This document shows positions 1-11,736 of a stretch of DNA of 64,000 nucleotides, piece after piece (positions within the stretch are counted from its first letter, which is position 1; each line of letters starts with the position of its first letter). A model generated the notes under the pieces. It saw only the letters and a program-made list of their open reading frames with translations. It was not told where the DNA came from and made no database searches. Made by a program: the position numbers and the translations under genes. Source of the stretch: Siphonodentalium dalli. Lineage: Eukaryota > Mollusca > Scaphopoda > Gadilida > Siphonodentaliidae. Where the stretch lies: contig CP136062.1 in the NCBI GenBank assembly GCA_032622095.1, positions 57,118,420 through 57,182,419 on the forward strand, written 5' to 3'.

Positions 1-358
1 GAATTGTATCATGTGTGCACAAGACATCATTAGAAGGGGCAATACACTCAAGGAGTTAAAGTGACACGAAACAAGGGACGTGATGCAATATTGGTGTTTG
101 AATATTAAAGGAACACAAGACACTCTAATGGGACACAAGACACTCATTATGAATGAATGTTAACAATACAAGCGCAGTGGTTGAAAGTTAAAATGACACA
201 GAACCATTTTTAAAGTTCAAATTTTCGGGCACTTAATGCGCCTTTTATCATTACGTATCGTTTCTCACTCTACAATTCCCAATAATCCACTCACTCTCTC
301 ACCGCTTATAGATATATAACGAAAACGCGAATATCATGTTGATGAAGTTTATTGAAAT

Positions 359-2086
359 TTAATCGTCCGAATTGTCATCACTTTCGTCAGAAGTGTCATT
401 TGTTTCGTCCATGAATTTTTCTAGCATCGGTTTGTACTTTAATATTGACATTTTCAATGCATCACATTCTCCATAACCATTATTCAAATATTTGTCGACT
501 TTATCCATGACTCTGTTGTGCAAAGTCCCATTGCGCAGCTGCAGATACGCAAATATTGTCATAGCATAACCAGTCATAAATTGCTTCATATCTTTACTTT
601 TAAGGTCCTTGTCAGCTTGTACTCTTGCTTCTGTTTCTTTCGAGTCATTTTCATTATACGTGTCCACTATATCACTCCATTCCTCACGTGTTTTATCTCT
701 ACTCTCATCACACAAACTTTTGAAGTATTCATCTTCATTCAATTTAATTTTCTTATTCTGACTATCATCCGTGTCCTCAGTTAATTTTCGTTTTAACTTA
801 TTTTCTTGACACCAGTTTTTTACGTGTCTCTGAACATCATAATGATCTTCGAACAAAAGCCCGCAGTCATTACAAGGGTACGACATGTCTTCTCGAATGT
901 CTATGTTTTGACGGTTCTTCTTATTAATTTCATCGAGCTCACCAGGTGGCCTTATGTCGTTAGTATAGTCATTATGTTGACCCTGGGGCACAATATAATT
1001 ATATGCTATGCCCTTCTGTTGACCAGGGAGTTCTCTGTCATCGTATTTCATCGCATTCTGTTGACCCTGGGTCTCAGTGTCTTTTGTATGTTTTTTCATC
1101 CCATTCTGTTCATCTGGGTGTTCTCTGTCTTTTTGGAGATTATATTTCATGTCATTCCAGTCACCCATATGTTGGTTCGTGTCCTCTTTTAGTACATTCT
1201 GTCGCAGACGTAATGTGTCCGGTGTTGCTGCTTTTAAATCCACCAGTAGGTAACCGTACGGTTCACTCGTCGCTTCCGAAAACTCTCGAACCATACGCTG
1301 AGGACATTCAGGATACATCTGTCTTGATAATGTTGAAATTAATCCCTTGTCGATTGGGTTATTGAACAATACCAAATATTGACAATTTCGTCGTTGCGTT
1401 GGATCTTTGTTGTAGTAAAAATTCTGGTTCAAACTTATCAAAGATAAGTTCAAATGGTGACTTCCTTCGGAATGCAAATCATTAACTCTCTGGTCTTTTG
1501 ACGAAGTTTGCATCAAGTCATCGAGTATAACTATATTTTTATACCGGGGGTTGATAAGAGAATCCAAGTTTGCTGGTATTCCTCGTATAAAGTTGACATG
1601 AGGGGTGACTATATACTTTATTTCGTCATATAGGGGCTGCCAATATTTATAAAACCATATTATTCTGTCAGGTGCGGGTGATATTTTTGAGGCAGACTTT
1701 TGTAGCAAGGTTTTCACGAAGTACGTTTTCCCACTAGATGTAGGTCCACTTACACATGCCGTGAATGGATGCTTTAAAATAAAATCTTCCTGGATTTTAG
1801 CCATTGGATCATCAAAGCAGGATGTTATGTCGCTTGGTGGCTGTTGTTGTTGTTGTTGTTGGTGTTGTTTTTGTTGTTGTGGCTGATGATACTGTTGTTG
1901 TTGTTGTTGTTGTTGTGGCTGATGATACTGTTGTTGTTGTTGTTGGTGTTGTTGTTGTTGTTGTTGATGGGGCTGATGATACTGTTGTTGTTGTTGTTCT
2001 GAAGGCGTGTGTTTAACTTTGATATGACGCTTCAAACTATCTTGCCAAGCATAGACACTTAAGCACTCTTCACATTGATACTTCAT
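359..2086 (-). CDS. Zinc-finger, polyglutamine, A32-like P-loop ATPase (terminal-repeat gene, intact copy)
   Basis: A 575-residue protein with no internal break. It starts with a C2H2 finger (C5, C8, H21, H26), followed by a glutamine/histidine-rich tract at about residues 31-82 encoded by CAA/CAG-type repeats. A P-loop ATPase core then has Walker A GPTSSGKT at 114-121 and a Walker B-like ILDD at 187-190. The core resembles the A32/FtsK-like DNA-packaging ATPases of Polintons and large DNA viruses, so DNA binding or translocation is likely. Residues 320-385 hold imperfect Gln-rich repeats; a C2HC finger (C405, C408, H421, C426) follows, and the C-terminus is acidic. It differs clearly from the ATPase at 20923-21675, so the element encodes two. 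Its mirror copy at 26662-28413 is broken. Its exact role is unknown; DNA packaging or terminal-repeat binding are possibilities. Confidence 0.85.
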   Translation of the reverse strand: MKYQCEECLSVYAWQDSLKRHIKVKHTPSEQQQQQYHQPHQQQQQQHQQQQQQYHQPQQQQQQQQYHQPQQQKQHQQQQQQQPPSDITSCFDDPMAKIQEDFILKHPFTACVSGPTSSGKTYFVKTLLQKSASKISPAPDRIIWFYKYWQPLYDEIKYIVTPHVNFIRGIPANLDSLINPRYKNIVILDDLMQTSSKDQRVNDLHSEGSHHLNLSLISLNQNFYYNKDPTQRRNCQYLVLFNNPIDKGLISTLSRQMYPECPQRMVREFSEATSEPYGYLLVDLKAATPDTLRLRQNVLKEDTNQHMGDWNDMKYNLQKDREHPDEQNGMKKHTKDTETQGQQNAMKYDDRELPGQQKGIAYNYIVPQGQHNDYTNDIRPPGELDEINKKNRQNIDIREDMSYPCNDCGLLFEDHYDVQRHVKNWCQENKLKRKLTEDTDDSQNKKIKLNEDEYFKSLCDESRDKTREEWSDIVDTYNENDSKETEARVQADKDLKSKDMKQFMTGYAMTIFAYLQLRNGTLHNRVMDKVDKYLNNGYGECDALKMSILKYKPMLEKFMDETNDTSDESDDNSDD

Positions 2087-2278
2087 TTTCCTATGTAATC
2101 AGTGAAATCGAGCGTTCTTCTATGCACCTATATTTATATAGAACAGAAACAAGGGAAACGTGGTGGACTAGTTAACTAGTTCAGGCTGTCGTTCACAACG
2201 TCTCTTAGTGTTGTTTGTACTGGATACAAATTTATCACATTGGCTACAATACAACCTACCTATCCAAATGTCAATGCA

Positions 2279-2890
2279 ATTATGAGTGATTTCAATATGA
2301 ACACTCTATCATATAGATATGTGTAACCTGGTGACATGATGAAATCGATTGTGTACTGAGTTGACCTCCGGCTTCGTGCCGATTGTGTACTGAGCTGACA
2401 CCGTGGATAAATTGACCAATGACTGCTATTGTATCCTTTGACAGATATGCGTGCGCAGACTCGTTTGATGTTCGCTATCGCATTACTATGTTTTAATAGC
2501 CGAGACTTCACTTCTCGTCTGACTCTCTTACCGCCAAGACCTGTTTATTCCCCGTCTACACAGTGCTTCTCCGGCAGACGTTATATATAGTCTGCCGGAG
2601 AAGCACTGTGTAGACGGGGAATCAACAGGTCTTGTCGGTAAGAGAGTCAGACGAGAAGTGAAGTCTCGGCTATTAAAACATAGTAATGCGATAGCGAACA
2701 TCAAACGAGTCTGCGCACGCATATCTGTCAAAGGATACAATAGCAGTCATTGGTCAATTTATCCACGGTGTCAGCTCAGTACACAATCGGCACGAAGCCG
2801 GAGGTCAACTCAGTACACAATCGATTTCATCATGTCACCAGGTTACACATATCTATATAATAGAGTGTTCATATTGAAATCACTCATAAT
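2279..2890. mobile_element. Palindromic foldback/MITE-like insertion in the left arm
   Basis: Two arms of about 300 bp are inverted copies of each other, centred near 2587 (the motif TCTGCCGGAGAAGC appears on both sides of a short AT centre). The element starts ATTATGAGTGATTTC and ends with its complement. TGCA lies directly on both sides (2275-2278 and 2891-2894), and the right terminal repeat (about 25868-25885) shows the empty site with one TGCA. It has no coding capacity. The 4-bp TGCA duplication is read from the sequence; the superfamily is not known to me. Confidence 0.75.
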
Positions 2891-3170
2891 TGCATTAGTA
2901 GTATACAAAATAGGACAACACCAGTCACCACTTTTCCACTTTATGTAAACCTGATGTTTGTACCGGTACAAAGTAATTAATGCGTTGTTATTTATCAAGT
3001 TGAGGTGTTTACACAGTAGTACAGAGGTATATATAGATCGGACAACACCAGTCACCACTTTTTCCAATTTTATGTAAACCTGTTGTTTGTACCTGTACAG
3101 AATGCTGTTATGTATACTTGCACTCATGTTGGCAGTATGAAGTAGGTGCAGGGGAGTACATAATGCTAAT

Positions 3171-5045
3171 GTTTAATCTGTATGTCAAATAAATTGTATC
3201 TGATTGAATCCACCCCACTTCCCCACGTTAACTTATTCTTCAATTGGTCTAAGTGCTTCATCACTGAAAGCACTATATATACAGCTATGGGTGAATTCGC
3301 GATCGGTGGCTGTTTAATGTGTGTGACACAGTGTGTGACACATAAATTGGGAGGGGGGGGTAAATAATAATCACAAGTGGCAGCAACCAGTAGTGGATGA
3401 AAATGTAACCCTGATGAAGCTATATTTGGTCCGGATGCTTTATCACTAAATGCATTTATCTATACCGCCTGATAAATTCGTGGTGTTAGAATTTAATTGA
3501 GAGGGGTATCCACGATATATTTTGCCTTTTTTGTCACCGCTACCATCAACTATCGACGTGCTTACCATCAACGGGGGCGACTGGAAGTGGGCGAATCGGC
3601 CCCCCGTGGAAAGCGAAGATAGGCAAGAAGACGAGCGAACCATAAAATAGAAAATAATAAGAGACCCATGCGGTATGGCAGAGTGAGTACAACTATATAT
3701 GAAGTATTAAAATTCTGGCTGTGCCATGGGGGCTAATGGAATATGTGGCTATAGGTGACTTGTATCGTGGACAAAACTCTCCCCATGGCGTATTGTTTAC
3801 ATAAATTCTACCCCCGCGAAATAATATTTCCGGTGGCTATTCCAACGTTGTTCTATACCCCCATTTCCGATGGGGATATTGGTTCAAAAATGTAAATTTG
3901 GATCAACTTATGAATATCACAGCCAAAGGAAATCGGGGGACAATATTTGGTTAATAGGGGATGAATATCAAACTATACGATCTCAAATATGCAATGGCTT
4001 GAAAATCACTAATCAGCTACTGAACCAAAAGGGGAGGGGGGGGCGTGACACGCAATCGAACAGTTACCTTAACTGATCACGTGATTGCATCTGTCTATTT
4101 TCGAACAACAATATTAAGCAACATGTATTCCGCTATTTTATTGATTTTGTTCATTCTGAGTGTAACGGGTATTGATTTATCGAGAAAATCATGTCAGCCA
4201 ATGATACTATGAACAATTTTATACCTGTAAATACAAATTGTATTTATTAATTTGTAATTACAAATTTGTGTTAACTATCACAGTGGTTTCATAGTACAGG
4301 GAAAATTTAGCCGTATTATTGTAATACCTTAGACTGGGCGAGAGGTGAAACCCCTAAAAGGCAGCTGTACAACTTAGAAAAAACTAACTCCCCACTCTGC
4401 TCCCATGCACCTGTTATCAGTGGTATCTGAATACCAGTTCAAATTAGACGGACATGTATATAGAGCTAAAATAACTGACAACAATTTATATGGGGAAGTT
4501 ACAATGCGTGCTATCATATTGTGATTAGTGAGAACGCCGGTACTATGAAACGATGAGCTAACAAAATCTCGCAAATTTCACAAAGATCTACTGTTGATTA
4601 TTGTAGATTGCTTACGGACAAACCTTTGCCTGTGACTGATTAACAATATATTGAATCACGGCGGGGGCAAAGTTACAAAAGAAATAACCAATCATACGTT
4701 GAGAGGTGAACGCTTATCAGAGCTATCCAATCGGTTCACGGATTGCTAAGTTGATGACCACTTGTCTGCGCAAGTTAACAATTAAACGGTTCGTTTGTAG
4801 TGTGTGTATGTAAGTACAAGTCAGTGTAATAACGAGTACTACAAACAATTTGGTATCATTGTTTTTACAAATTACAAATTTACAACCATTCAGTTTGTGA
4901 AAATAAAATATTATTTTGATGGTATAGCATTATATATATTGTGACCATCCTATTATTTCAAACTGATCCGCTACTGTTATCATAACACATCGAGGCAGTA
5001 ACGTGGCTCCATTTTATCGGGAGGGGGTGTATCGAAGCAGGGACG
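3171..5045. other. No gene seen
   Basis: AT-rich sequence with short homopolymer G runs (for example near 3350 and 4030). No open frame here shows recognisable protein motifs. It lies inside the Polinton-like unit, between the left terminal repeat and a SINE-like stretch. Confidence 0.6.
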
Positions 5046-5362
5046 TGCTACTGGTCTCGGTTATAGGAGTGGTGCGGTAGAGTGCCAGTCGGTAGAATGC
5101 CAGGTGCATTACACCGTTACAGGCCGTCCAGCGCTGACGAAGCTGGTTCTAACCCCGTCATAGGGAGGGTGACCGGAATCGTGTATCTGGGCAAGTTTGT
5201 CAGTTGCTTTCCGGGGGTCGGTGGTTTCTACACGCAGTGGGACGATTTCTCGGTGAAATCAAGCCTCTGCATGGTCTTTCCTCCACCCGTAAAATTGACA
5301 ACGTCGTATGTGGCCTAGCGGCTAGAACGACGATAAACCCTAATAAACCAAACCAAACCAAT
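5046..5362 (+). repeat. SINE-like retroposon candidate
   Basis: A GC-richer island in AT-rich DNA that contains a B-box-like GGTTCTAACCCC (near 5147) and ends in a short AAACC-type repeat (about 5335-5362), as many invertebrate SINEs do. The A box is not convincing. The call rests on compositional contrast, the B-box-like motif and the simple-repeat tail, and cannot be assigned to a named family by eye. Confidence 0.4.
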
Positions 5363-6576
5363 AGGAGTGTCATTTTATAATTTCAAACTGCTCCGATATC
5401 TTATAATATATCTAGATAGGGACGTGGCTATATGGGCTCAGTTTGGCGACGGGGTGTCCATCCTATAATTTCCATATGCACCCTTTGAACAAAAATATGC
5501 CTATAAATTCCACATAACGATGGAATCGTGTATCAAGAGGAAAGTATTTTAATTTTTCTACGCTGATAACAAAACATAGTCAATATGACTAACATATGTT
5601 AGTCAAACGTTTTTCCTCAGGATGACTAATCGACAATTTATGTTTGACACCCTATATAGACATTCTAGACAAGTTCTTAACGTTGTAACTTTCAATAAAT
5701 TGGGTAATTTCAGTAGTTACAAGGAACACATACTGCTACATCCCATCCAAGCTGACACCCCATAAGGTTGACAATTTCTAAATATAGGCCATTTCCATCC
5801 AAACTTTTGACCAAAGGAGGTAAATATGCAAATGTTGGTCTAAAACAAAACATACCCCCTAATAAATTGTTGGAAAAAACAAAATAACAGAACAAGTTCA
5901 ACCTATTGTTGTTGTAAAATTTCCAATTCATGTTGTTTCAGGTATCAAATTTCCAGCTGTTGAACGTGTTGATAAAATGTTTGGAGCGAGAAACATAACC
6001 CAACCCCTTGTCGCGACGTCCCTGTGGGTTGTACTTGAAATTTCCAGCTGACAAAATATGTTCACGAGGGGGTGAATCGATCCCTTGTCGCCACGTCCCT
6101 GCGTATCATAGATATATATATATTATATTATCCGGGTTAAGGGTGCGAAAACTGAAAAATTATGTTTCATAGTACTCGAACATTCTTTGTGATTGGAGAT
6201 ATTTGTAAATACAAAGAACACGTACTATTTGTGATTTATGTTTGTAATCGTATGTTCATAGTATTGGCGGAATGATAAATTGTTATTTCTTACAAACAAT
6301 TGTAGATTCTTACAAAGAAAAAGTTTCATAGTATTGACCCCTGGTCTTGCGACGCGGGAATGTCTGTTGTCACAAACGAAGGTTGGCAATTGAGCCAAAA
6401 CGGTGTTGAAATACTTTCTGTCGACAACGCTGCTGGAGTTAACTTTGTTGACATCAATCTGTTCCAAGGATTGTTATGGTTGAGATTCGATGGTCTCACT
6501 AATGTTAAGTGTACTAACTCCGTAGTCGAGAAATTGATAAATAGGGGCACCGTTGTCAGTATTGGAACTCATAAGC
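5363..6576. other. No gene; scattered GGGACGTGGC-type repeat pieces
   Basis: Short copies of a motif like GGGACGTGGC occur near 5415 (plus) and 6000-6110 (minus), with related text at 5040 and 62875. They look like fragments of a dispersed repeat. The small open frame at about 6360-6587 shows no known domain and runs into a repeat copy, so I do not call it a gene. Confidence 0.45.
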
Positions 6577-6828
6577 CACTCTTATAAGCAAGAACAGTAA
6601 GGGGGTGAGGCATATTGGATTAATTGAGTTCCGGTGTTGTGGTTTTAGCGCTACATGTACCTGGCACTAAACCGTGTAACCTGAAATTGATTAATCCAAT
6701 ACGCCCCCCACCCCCTCACTGATATCGCTTAAGGGTTTATTGTTGTGTGCTGAAAACTGTGATTGTGTGGATTGTTTTCTATTTTAAATAGATTATATAT
6801 TTTTTCATATTCTATATTCATTGCGTAG
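6577..6828 (+). repeat. Direct repeat, copy 1
   Basis: About 250 bp that recurs almost without change at 7699-7952. It begins CCACTCTTATAAGCAAGAAC and ends in an AT-rich TATATATTTTTTCATATTC. Each copy contains a small inverted pair of TTGGATTAAT/ATTAATCCAA. Degenerate partial copies lie between the two. It appears to be an internal duplication of a non-coding unit. Confidence 0.85.
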
Positions 6829-7698
6829 ATGTTTTTTTTCTAAAACCAATGTGATGAACACTTATTTTCTAACTCAAAAGCAGTGCTATAAGTCAAATCA
6901 GTGAGAGGGTTGGGTCGTTTTGGAAAAAAAAAATGGATAGACATCTATTGTCATATACATTTGACAAACAGAAAAAAAACATGCTCTTTATTATAACAGT
7001 ATTATCCTTCACATTTACAGAAATGAGGTGAGGCTTTTTCAACGATTCTATACTACGATATAACACCACCTCCTTCGTTACAGTTGGAAAAAGAGGACAA
7101 TTTTCAACTCAAATCTCTTGATTTTTTTTATTTTACTTTAAAAACAGGTATTATTGTTTTGTGGTGACATACATCTATGTCATTGTGTAAATAGTCTTCT
7201 ATAGAATTTTAATGTTTTTTTCTTTTGTTTGTGCCTACATCAAAAACCAGTGTGATGAACACATCATTTTTCTACCTCAAAAGCCAGTGTTATAAGCAAT
7301 ATCAGTAGGGGGGGTGATGAACACTCATATTTTCTACCTCAAAAGCCAGTGTTATAAGCGAGATCAGTGGGGGGGAGTATTGGATTAATAAAGTACCATG
7401 GTTTTAGTGATATCTGGCTTTTTTTTACCTCTAAAACCAGTGTGATGAATGCTCATATCATTTTTTCTACCTCATAAGCCAGTGTTATAAGCAAGATCAG
7501 TGAAACCATGGAACAGGAACACTTGATTAATCCAATACGCCCCCCCCCCCTTTTTTCACTTATCTCGCTTAGGGGTGTATTGTTGTGTGCTGAACACTGA
7601 TTGTGTGCGTTATTTTCTATTTTTAAATAGAATATATATTTTTCATATTCTATATTCCATTGCAATATATGTTACAATCATATCATTTTCTACCTCAT
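6829..7698. repeat. Degenerate tandem copies of the same repeat unit
   Basis: The phrase AAGCCAGTGTTATAAGC and the TTGGATTAAT/ATTAATCCAA pair recur at about 7272-7390 and 7470-7545, with poly-C tracts. These are decayed copies of the unit at 6577 and 7699. No gene seen. Confidence 0.6.
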
Positions 7699-7952
7699 AA
7701 GCCACTCTTATAAGCAAGAACAGTAAGGGGGTGAGGCATATTGGATTAATTGAGTTCCGGTGTTGTGGTTTTAGCGCTACATGTACCTGGCACTAAACCG
7801 TGTAACCTGAAATTGATTAATCCAATACGCCCCTCCACCCCCTCACTGATATCGCTTAAGGGTTTATTGTTGTGTGCTGAAAACTGTGATTGTGTGGATT
7901 GTTTTCTATTTTAAATAGATTATATATTTTTTCATATTCTATATTCATTGCA
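7699..7952 (+). repeat. Direct repeat, copy 2
   Basis: Near-identical to 6577-6828; the one difference I noticed is in the C tract before CACCCCCTCACTG. The high identity against a decayed background suggests a recent duplication or local gene conversion. Confidence 0.85.
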
Positions 7953-8184
7953 AAAAAATACATGTTCATCTCAGATTATTTCTCTCCTCAGTTTATAAGT
8001 CTATAAGAAAGAAGAAGATTGTTAAACCTATCACCATATTGATAAACTTATTGCATAAGGGGGAGGACAGAAATTCTAGAAATAAGATAAACTATTCAGT
8101 CTTCCAAGTGTTCACATTTTATTTACATAAAGAGCATACATGTATACCAGACGGAGAAGGGGAATTATCTTGAAATGAGATAAA

Positions 8185-8376
8185 TAGTCCGGCGATTAAG
8201 TCCAAAATTGCACTATTTTTGATAAAAGCATGAAATTTGGTACATAGGTACCTGACACCTTGCTGATCATTTTAAGATTGGGAGACAACCTTCTAAGTCC
8301 CCCCCTTAGCAACGGTTGCTATGCATCTGTTTTCGCCCTAGCAACGGATAGTTATAATGGGAAATATATATTTCTG
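8185..8376 (+). repeat. Academ-like left terminal inverted repeat
   Basis: Inverted partner of 14182-14386, with a few substitutions and small gaps. Shared landmarks are the phrase AAGCATGAAATTTGGTAC and the paired GCAACGG/CCGTTGC blocks. Confidence 0.8.
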
Positions 8377-8779
8377 GGCTATGAAACAGGATGAAACAGG
8401 TTCATGGAGGTTCTTATGTGTTTAGTTAATTGCAATTAAGAAATTTGAACCAATAATTTATGACTAAAGAATGTTATACACTAGTTTTATTGAAAAATAC
8501 CCATAGCAACCAGAGGAAAATGTTGTAAAAATAATTAAAATCCGAACTTGATAGTTCAAATGGGGCCTAACTTGGTATAAATAATTTAATAAATGAAATC
8601 ACCTAGCCTTGTATTACTTAATGTCACATAATACCCTTTGTTGTCAGAAATTAAAGTGACACCATGTTTCAAATATGTCCAAAATGGCCGTCATCGGGGG
8701 CCATTGGGGGTTGAAAATGTCTAGCAGATATAAGCAATTATGACTACCCGTATGAGAAACATGGTCTTGCACACTTTAC

Positions 8780-9760
8780 TTGTTGATGAAGAGAGCATAC
8801 AGGGATTACTTGGCTGACAACACAGAAGATGATGAATTAACATTGGATGAATGGTCTTCTAACAAACCAGCTACCAATCCACAATTCCGTTTCTGGAAAA
8901 TCACCTTATATTTACAGCTCCTTGTGTTTTGCTTTGTTCGTTCCTTGCGAACATCTGACTTCAAGATGTATACAGAGAGCATACAAGAACTTAGTATGTG
9001 GTTTTTTGCCCTCAACCATACCAATTATGCCAGATGGATGCCAGTACACATCCGAGATATGAGAAATCTAGATATCACTCATCCTAAAGTTGCTGCAGAA
9101 TTTCGAGCAGGCAAATTTACAGTTACAAAATCAAGCAACATATTTTCATCAATGGCAATAGACCAAGCACATGAACAAAACAACCGAACGATGAAAGGAG
9201 ATGGCGGCATAATATGATTGACCAACGACATCGATGCTCTAAACAAGTGGGCGATGTGTAGTCCAGAAATTGTGAGGTGCATCTCAGAGTTTGAATGTAC
9301 ATTGACCAGTCAAACGAATCAGACATATGTCGGTCATCATCATGAGCATGCAAGTTCCCACCAAAGGTCTTTCGCACCAAAAGTCAAAAGTTTGATGAGC
9401 ACCATTGAATCGTTTGGTAATCCATTTGCAGAAGAAAGCAAGGACCTTATTCGGCTACATTCAAGAAATATTATGCCACAAAGTAGTGTTGACTGTTTGC
9501 TTAGCTTACCGGATACAGGCAGGGAACAGTATCTAGACTTCATGAAGAATAGGATACAGACATGTAAAGTTCCTCTATCAAGTCCCATTACAAGAAACTC
9601 TGTCACTATATTTATTCCAAAAGAAGTTAAAGTACTCACAAAGAAGGAAACCACAATTTCATTACTTAAGAGTGAGTGTTCGCTGTTTGCCAAATTATAT
9701 ATTGCATGTCAAACAAGGGAAGGAGATCTAGACACATTTTTATGTTTACCCATACCATAG
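8780..9760 (+). pseudogene. Academ-like transposon protein, N-terminal part, one stop codon
   Basis: A single frame runs from 8780 to 9760, interrupted only by TGA at 9215-9217 just after the conserved-looking GDGGII. Before it come FFALNHTNYARWMPVHIRDM and IDQAHEQNNRTMKGDGG, a signature I know from a widespread uncharacterised family in cnidarians and molluscs. After it the text continues as LTNDIDALNKW and then a long conserved stretch ending ACQTREGDLDTFL. The true start probably lies upstream or in another exon. The next conserved block (FSRENQQCPPS) resumes at about 11749, so the protein is interrupted there. Function: probable transposase or associated nuclease protein; catalytic residues cannot be assigned by eye. 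Confidence 0.7.
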
Positions 9761-11736
9761 TATGGTAAACATAGTGTCGTTGCCCGGATTGACCACTCGT
9801 CGTTCGTCCGTCTGTCTGTCTGTCTGTCCGTAGACACTTTACGAGTAATGCGATAACTCAAACATTTTCTATCCGATCGAAACCAAATTTTGTATATGGG
9901 TTTCTCAGCCCAAAATACAGATTGAGTTAGAATTTGGGTTTGATCCCAGATTTTGTTACAGAGTTATGGCCCTTTTTCAACTTAGAATTCACGCATTCTG
10001 CCATAACTCCGATTAATTTTAAAGGAGTTATGACCCTTTTTCGAGAAAAAACATTTTTTTTTTAAAATTGGATTTTTTTAGATTTAGCTCCTTGCTAAAT
10101 TTAGCATATACACAAACAGATACAAATATTAAAAAAATTTTGAACTTTAATAACAATAAAAAAAAAAAAATTATAATAAAAAATATTGACACAAACATTT
10201 ATTTTAGTTTTATACGATTAATTAGGTGTGATATCCTGTTTTGAAAATATGAAGATTTTATTGCAATAGTTTCATGTAATATAATGATATCAATAAATTA
10301 CCATGTGAACATCCAGAGTATATGAGAGGACATTTTATAGATGTTGTCATTCCAAGTGAAATCTGTTATGAAATGAGTGATGACATATTATACAGAGCTC
10401 TGGTGGTCAAGATAAACAACACTGGTGGCTGGCTGTTTGTTTATTCTAACTGTCAAATTGATTTATGGCAGCATAAGACTGTTGTTTATCCTATTCTTGA
10501 AATTGCATTACAGGGTGAGATAAGAGCCCCCACTCACCTATATAAGACTTAGTGTCTTCTAAATTCCATTAATTTGCTTCAAAAATAATTAACCCTTTCC
10601 AAGGTTTCCATAGACACATGCTATAATGTACATGGACTCTTCTTCATATCTCTTAATATCTGTTGGGTATCTTTGCACACTATTCACTTATATAAATTTT
10701 GGTTTTGACTGATTAATTGATTTTTGAAAAATATATTAACCCTTCAGACATGTGCTTTCAATTTGAAATTAAAATAACAGCTGATGGCCAATATGATTTA
10801 TCTATGCAATGGGAATCAGGCAGATAAATATACAATGACTATTGTAAGTGATGGCTTGTTTTGAAAATCAATATGGTAGATGTTAGTGTTTCCAGGAACC
10901 TTATTTTCCCATTTGTTCATATTTTCATGGTTGATTGAATTTTAGGGGCCACAGAGCACTTAGAAGATTAACATTGAAGGTTGTGGCTTTTAGTGTCCAA
11001 GCTACTTGTAAAACATTGTAATGTGTGAAACCATTTAATTGAGGGCTAACTTACTTTCTTTTATATGAACGATTTAGTGGTCATAGGGGCAAGCATCCTC
11101 ATCATATTATGTCTGTATAACATTATATAGATAATACTTTTGAATTGTATAAACTACATATATTTTTGAAAACCATGCATACACCCCTGTTATGAAACAC
11201 TTAATCTTATTTAATACACAGGTCAGATCTGATCTTATATCTGTCCATGTTTGATAAAGAAATAACTGGGAAGAATGGGGGAAGGGGGGAGGGGGTAATT
11301 AAAGTACCATTTAAATATGAGATGGAATCCCCTACATGTATGTCATTCTAAGCAGTCTGGCTTGTCAACAAATTATAATTTCTCTTTAGAAGTGAATAAA
11401 TTTTGAATATCTGGCATGTCAAAAGTGTTAAAGATAGGGATTTATCACTTTTGCTTCCAATGAGTTAACTTAAACTCCTAAACATGTCCTCCGAAATCAC
11501 TAAACCATTGGATCTCACAGTGAGAGGTCCTTGGGCGAATAGGGACAGAGTTATGAGATTTAAAACTACTCCTCCCCACCCCAAATACTTTAACCCTTCC
11601 TTAAGACAAATTATTTGAGCTTTGGATTTCAAGTTGGGTACTGATATATGGATTAATTCCTGTGATCATATCTTTGACAAATTATCAATTATGACTAGTC
11701 GCTATCGCCAAGGTATGGGTTAAACATCTGCCGATC
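9761..11736. other. 2-kb interruption inside the Academ-like coding region (intron or insertion)
   Basis: It begins with a short palindrome (TTTACCCATACCATAGTATGGTAAA, trimmed, near 9747-9770) and a (GTCT)n microsatellite. Then comes text of the GAGTTATGGCCCTTTTT kind, a repeat style I associate with mollusc genomes. It splits two blocks adjacent in the protein family. No clean GT/AG pair keeps both flanking frames, so an inserted repeat is slightly favoured over an intron. A small open frame at 10322-10552 has no recognisable domain. I see no other gene here. Confidence 0.5.

Larger units (their letters stand above)
1..3170 (+). repeat. Left long terminal inverted repeat
   Basis: Read as reverse complement, this matches 25665-28772 closely out to about 2278, then again from 2895 to about 3170 after a palindromic insertion (2279-2890) that the right arm lacks. 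Similarity fades after the shared stretch near CATAATGCTAATGTTT. The arm contains the intact zinc-finger/ATPase gene. Its inner part holds a local duplication: a block starting near 2904 returns near 3041. Outside the gene and insertion I see no other coding sequence. Confidence 0.85.

Noticed and set aside
518-2016. Open frames antisense to the zinc-finger/ATPase gene
   Set aside because: They lie on the opposite strand of a clear conserved gene, and their Val/Leu repeats are just the CAA repeat read in other frames.
2260-3127. Four 70-97 codon frames in the palindrome region
   Set aside because: They are mirrored by the palindrome arms, including identical text from both strands, so they follow from the inverted repeat.
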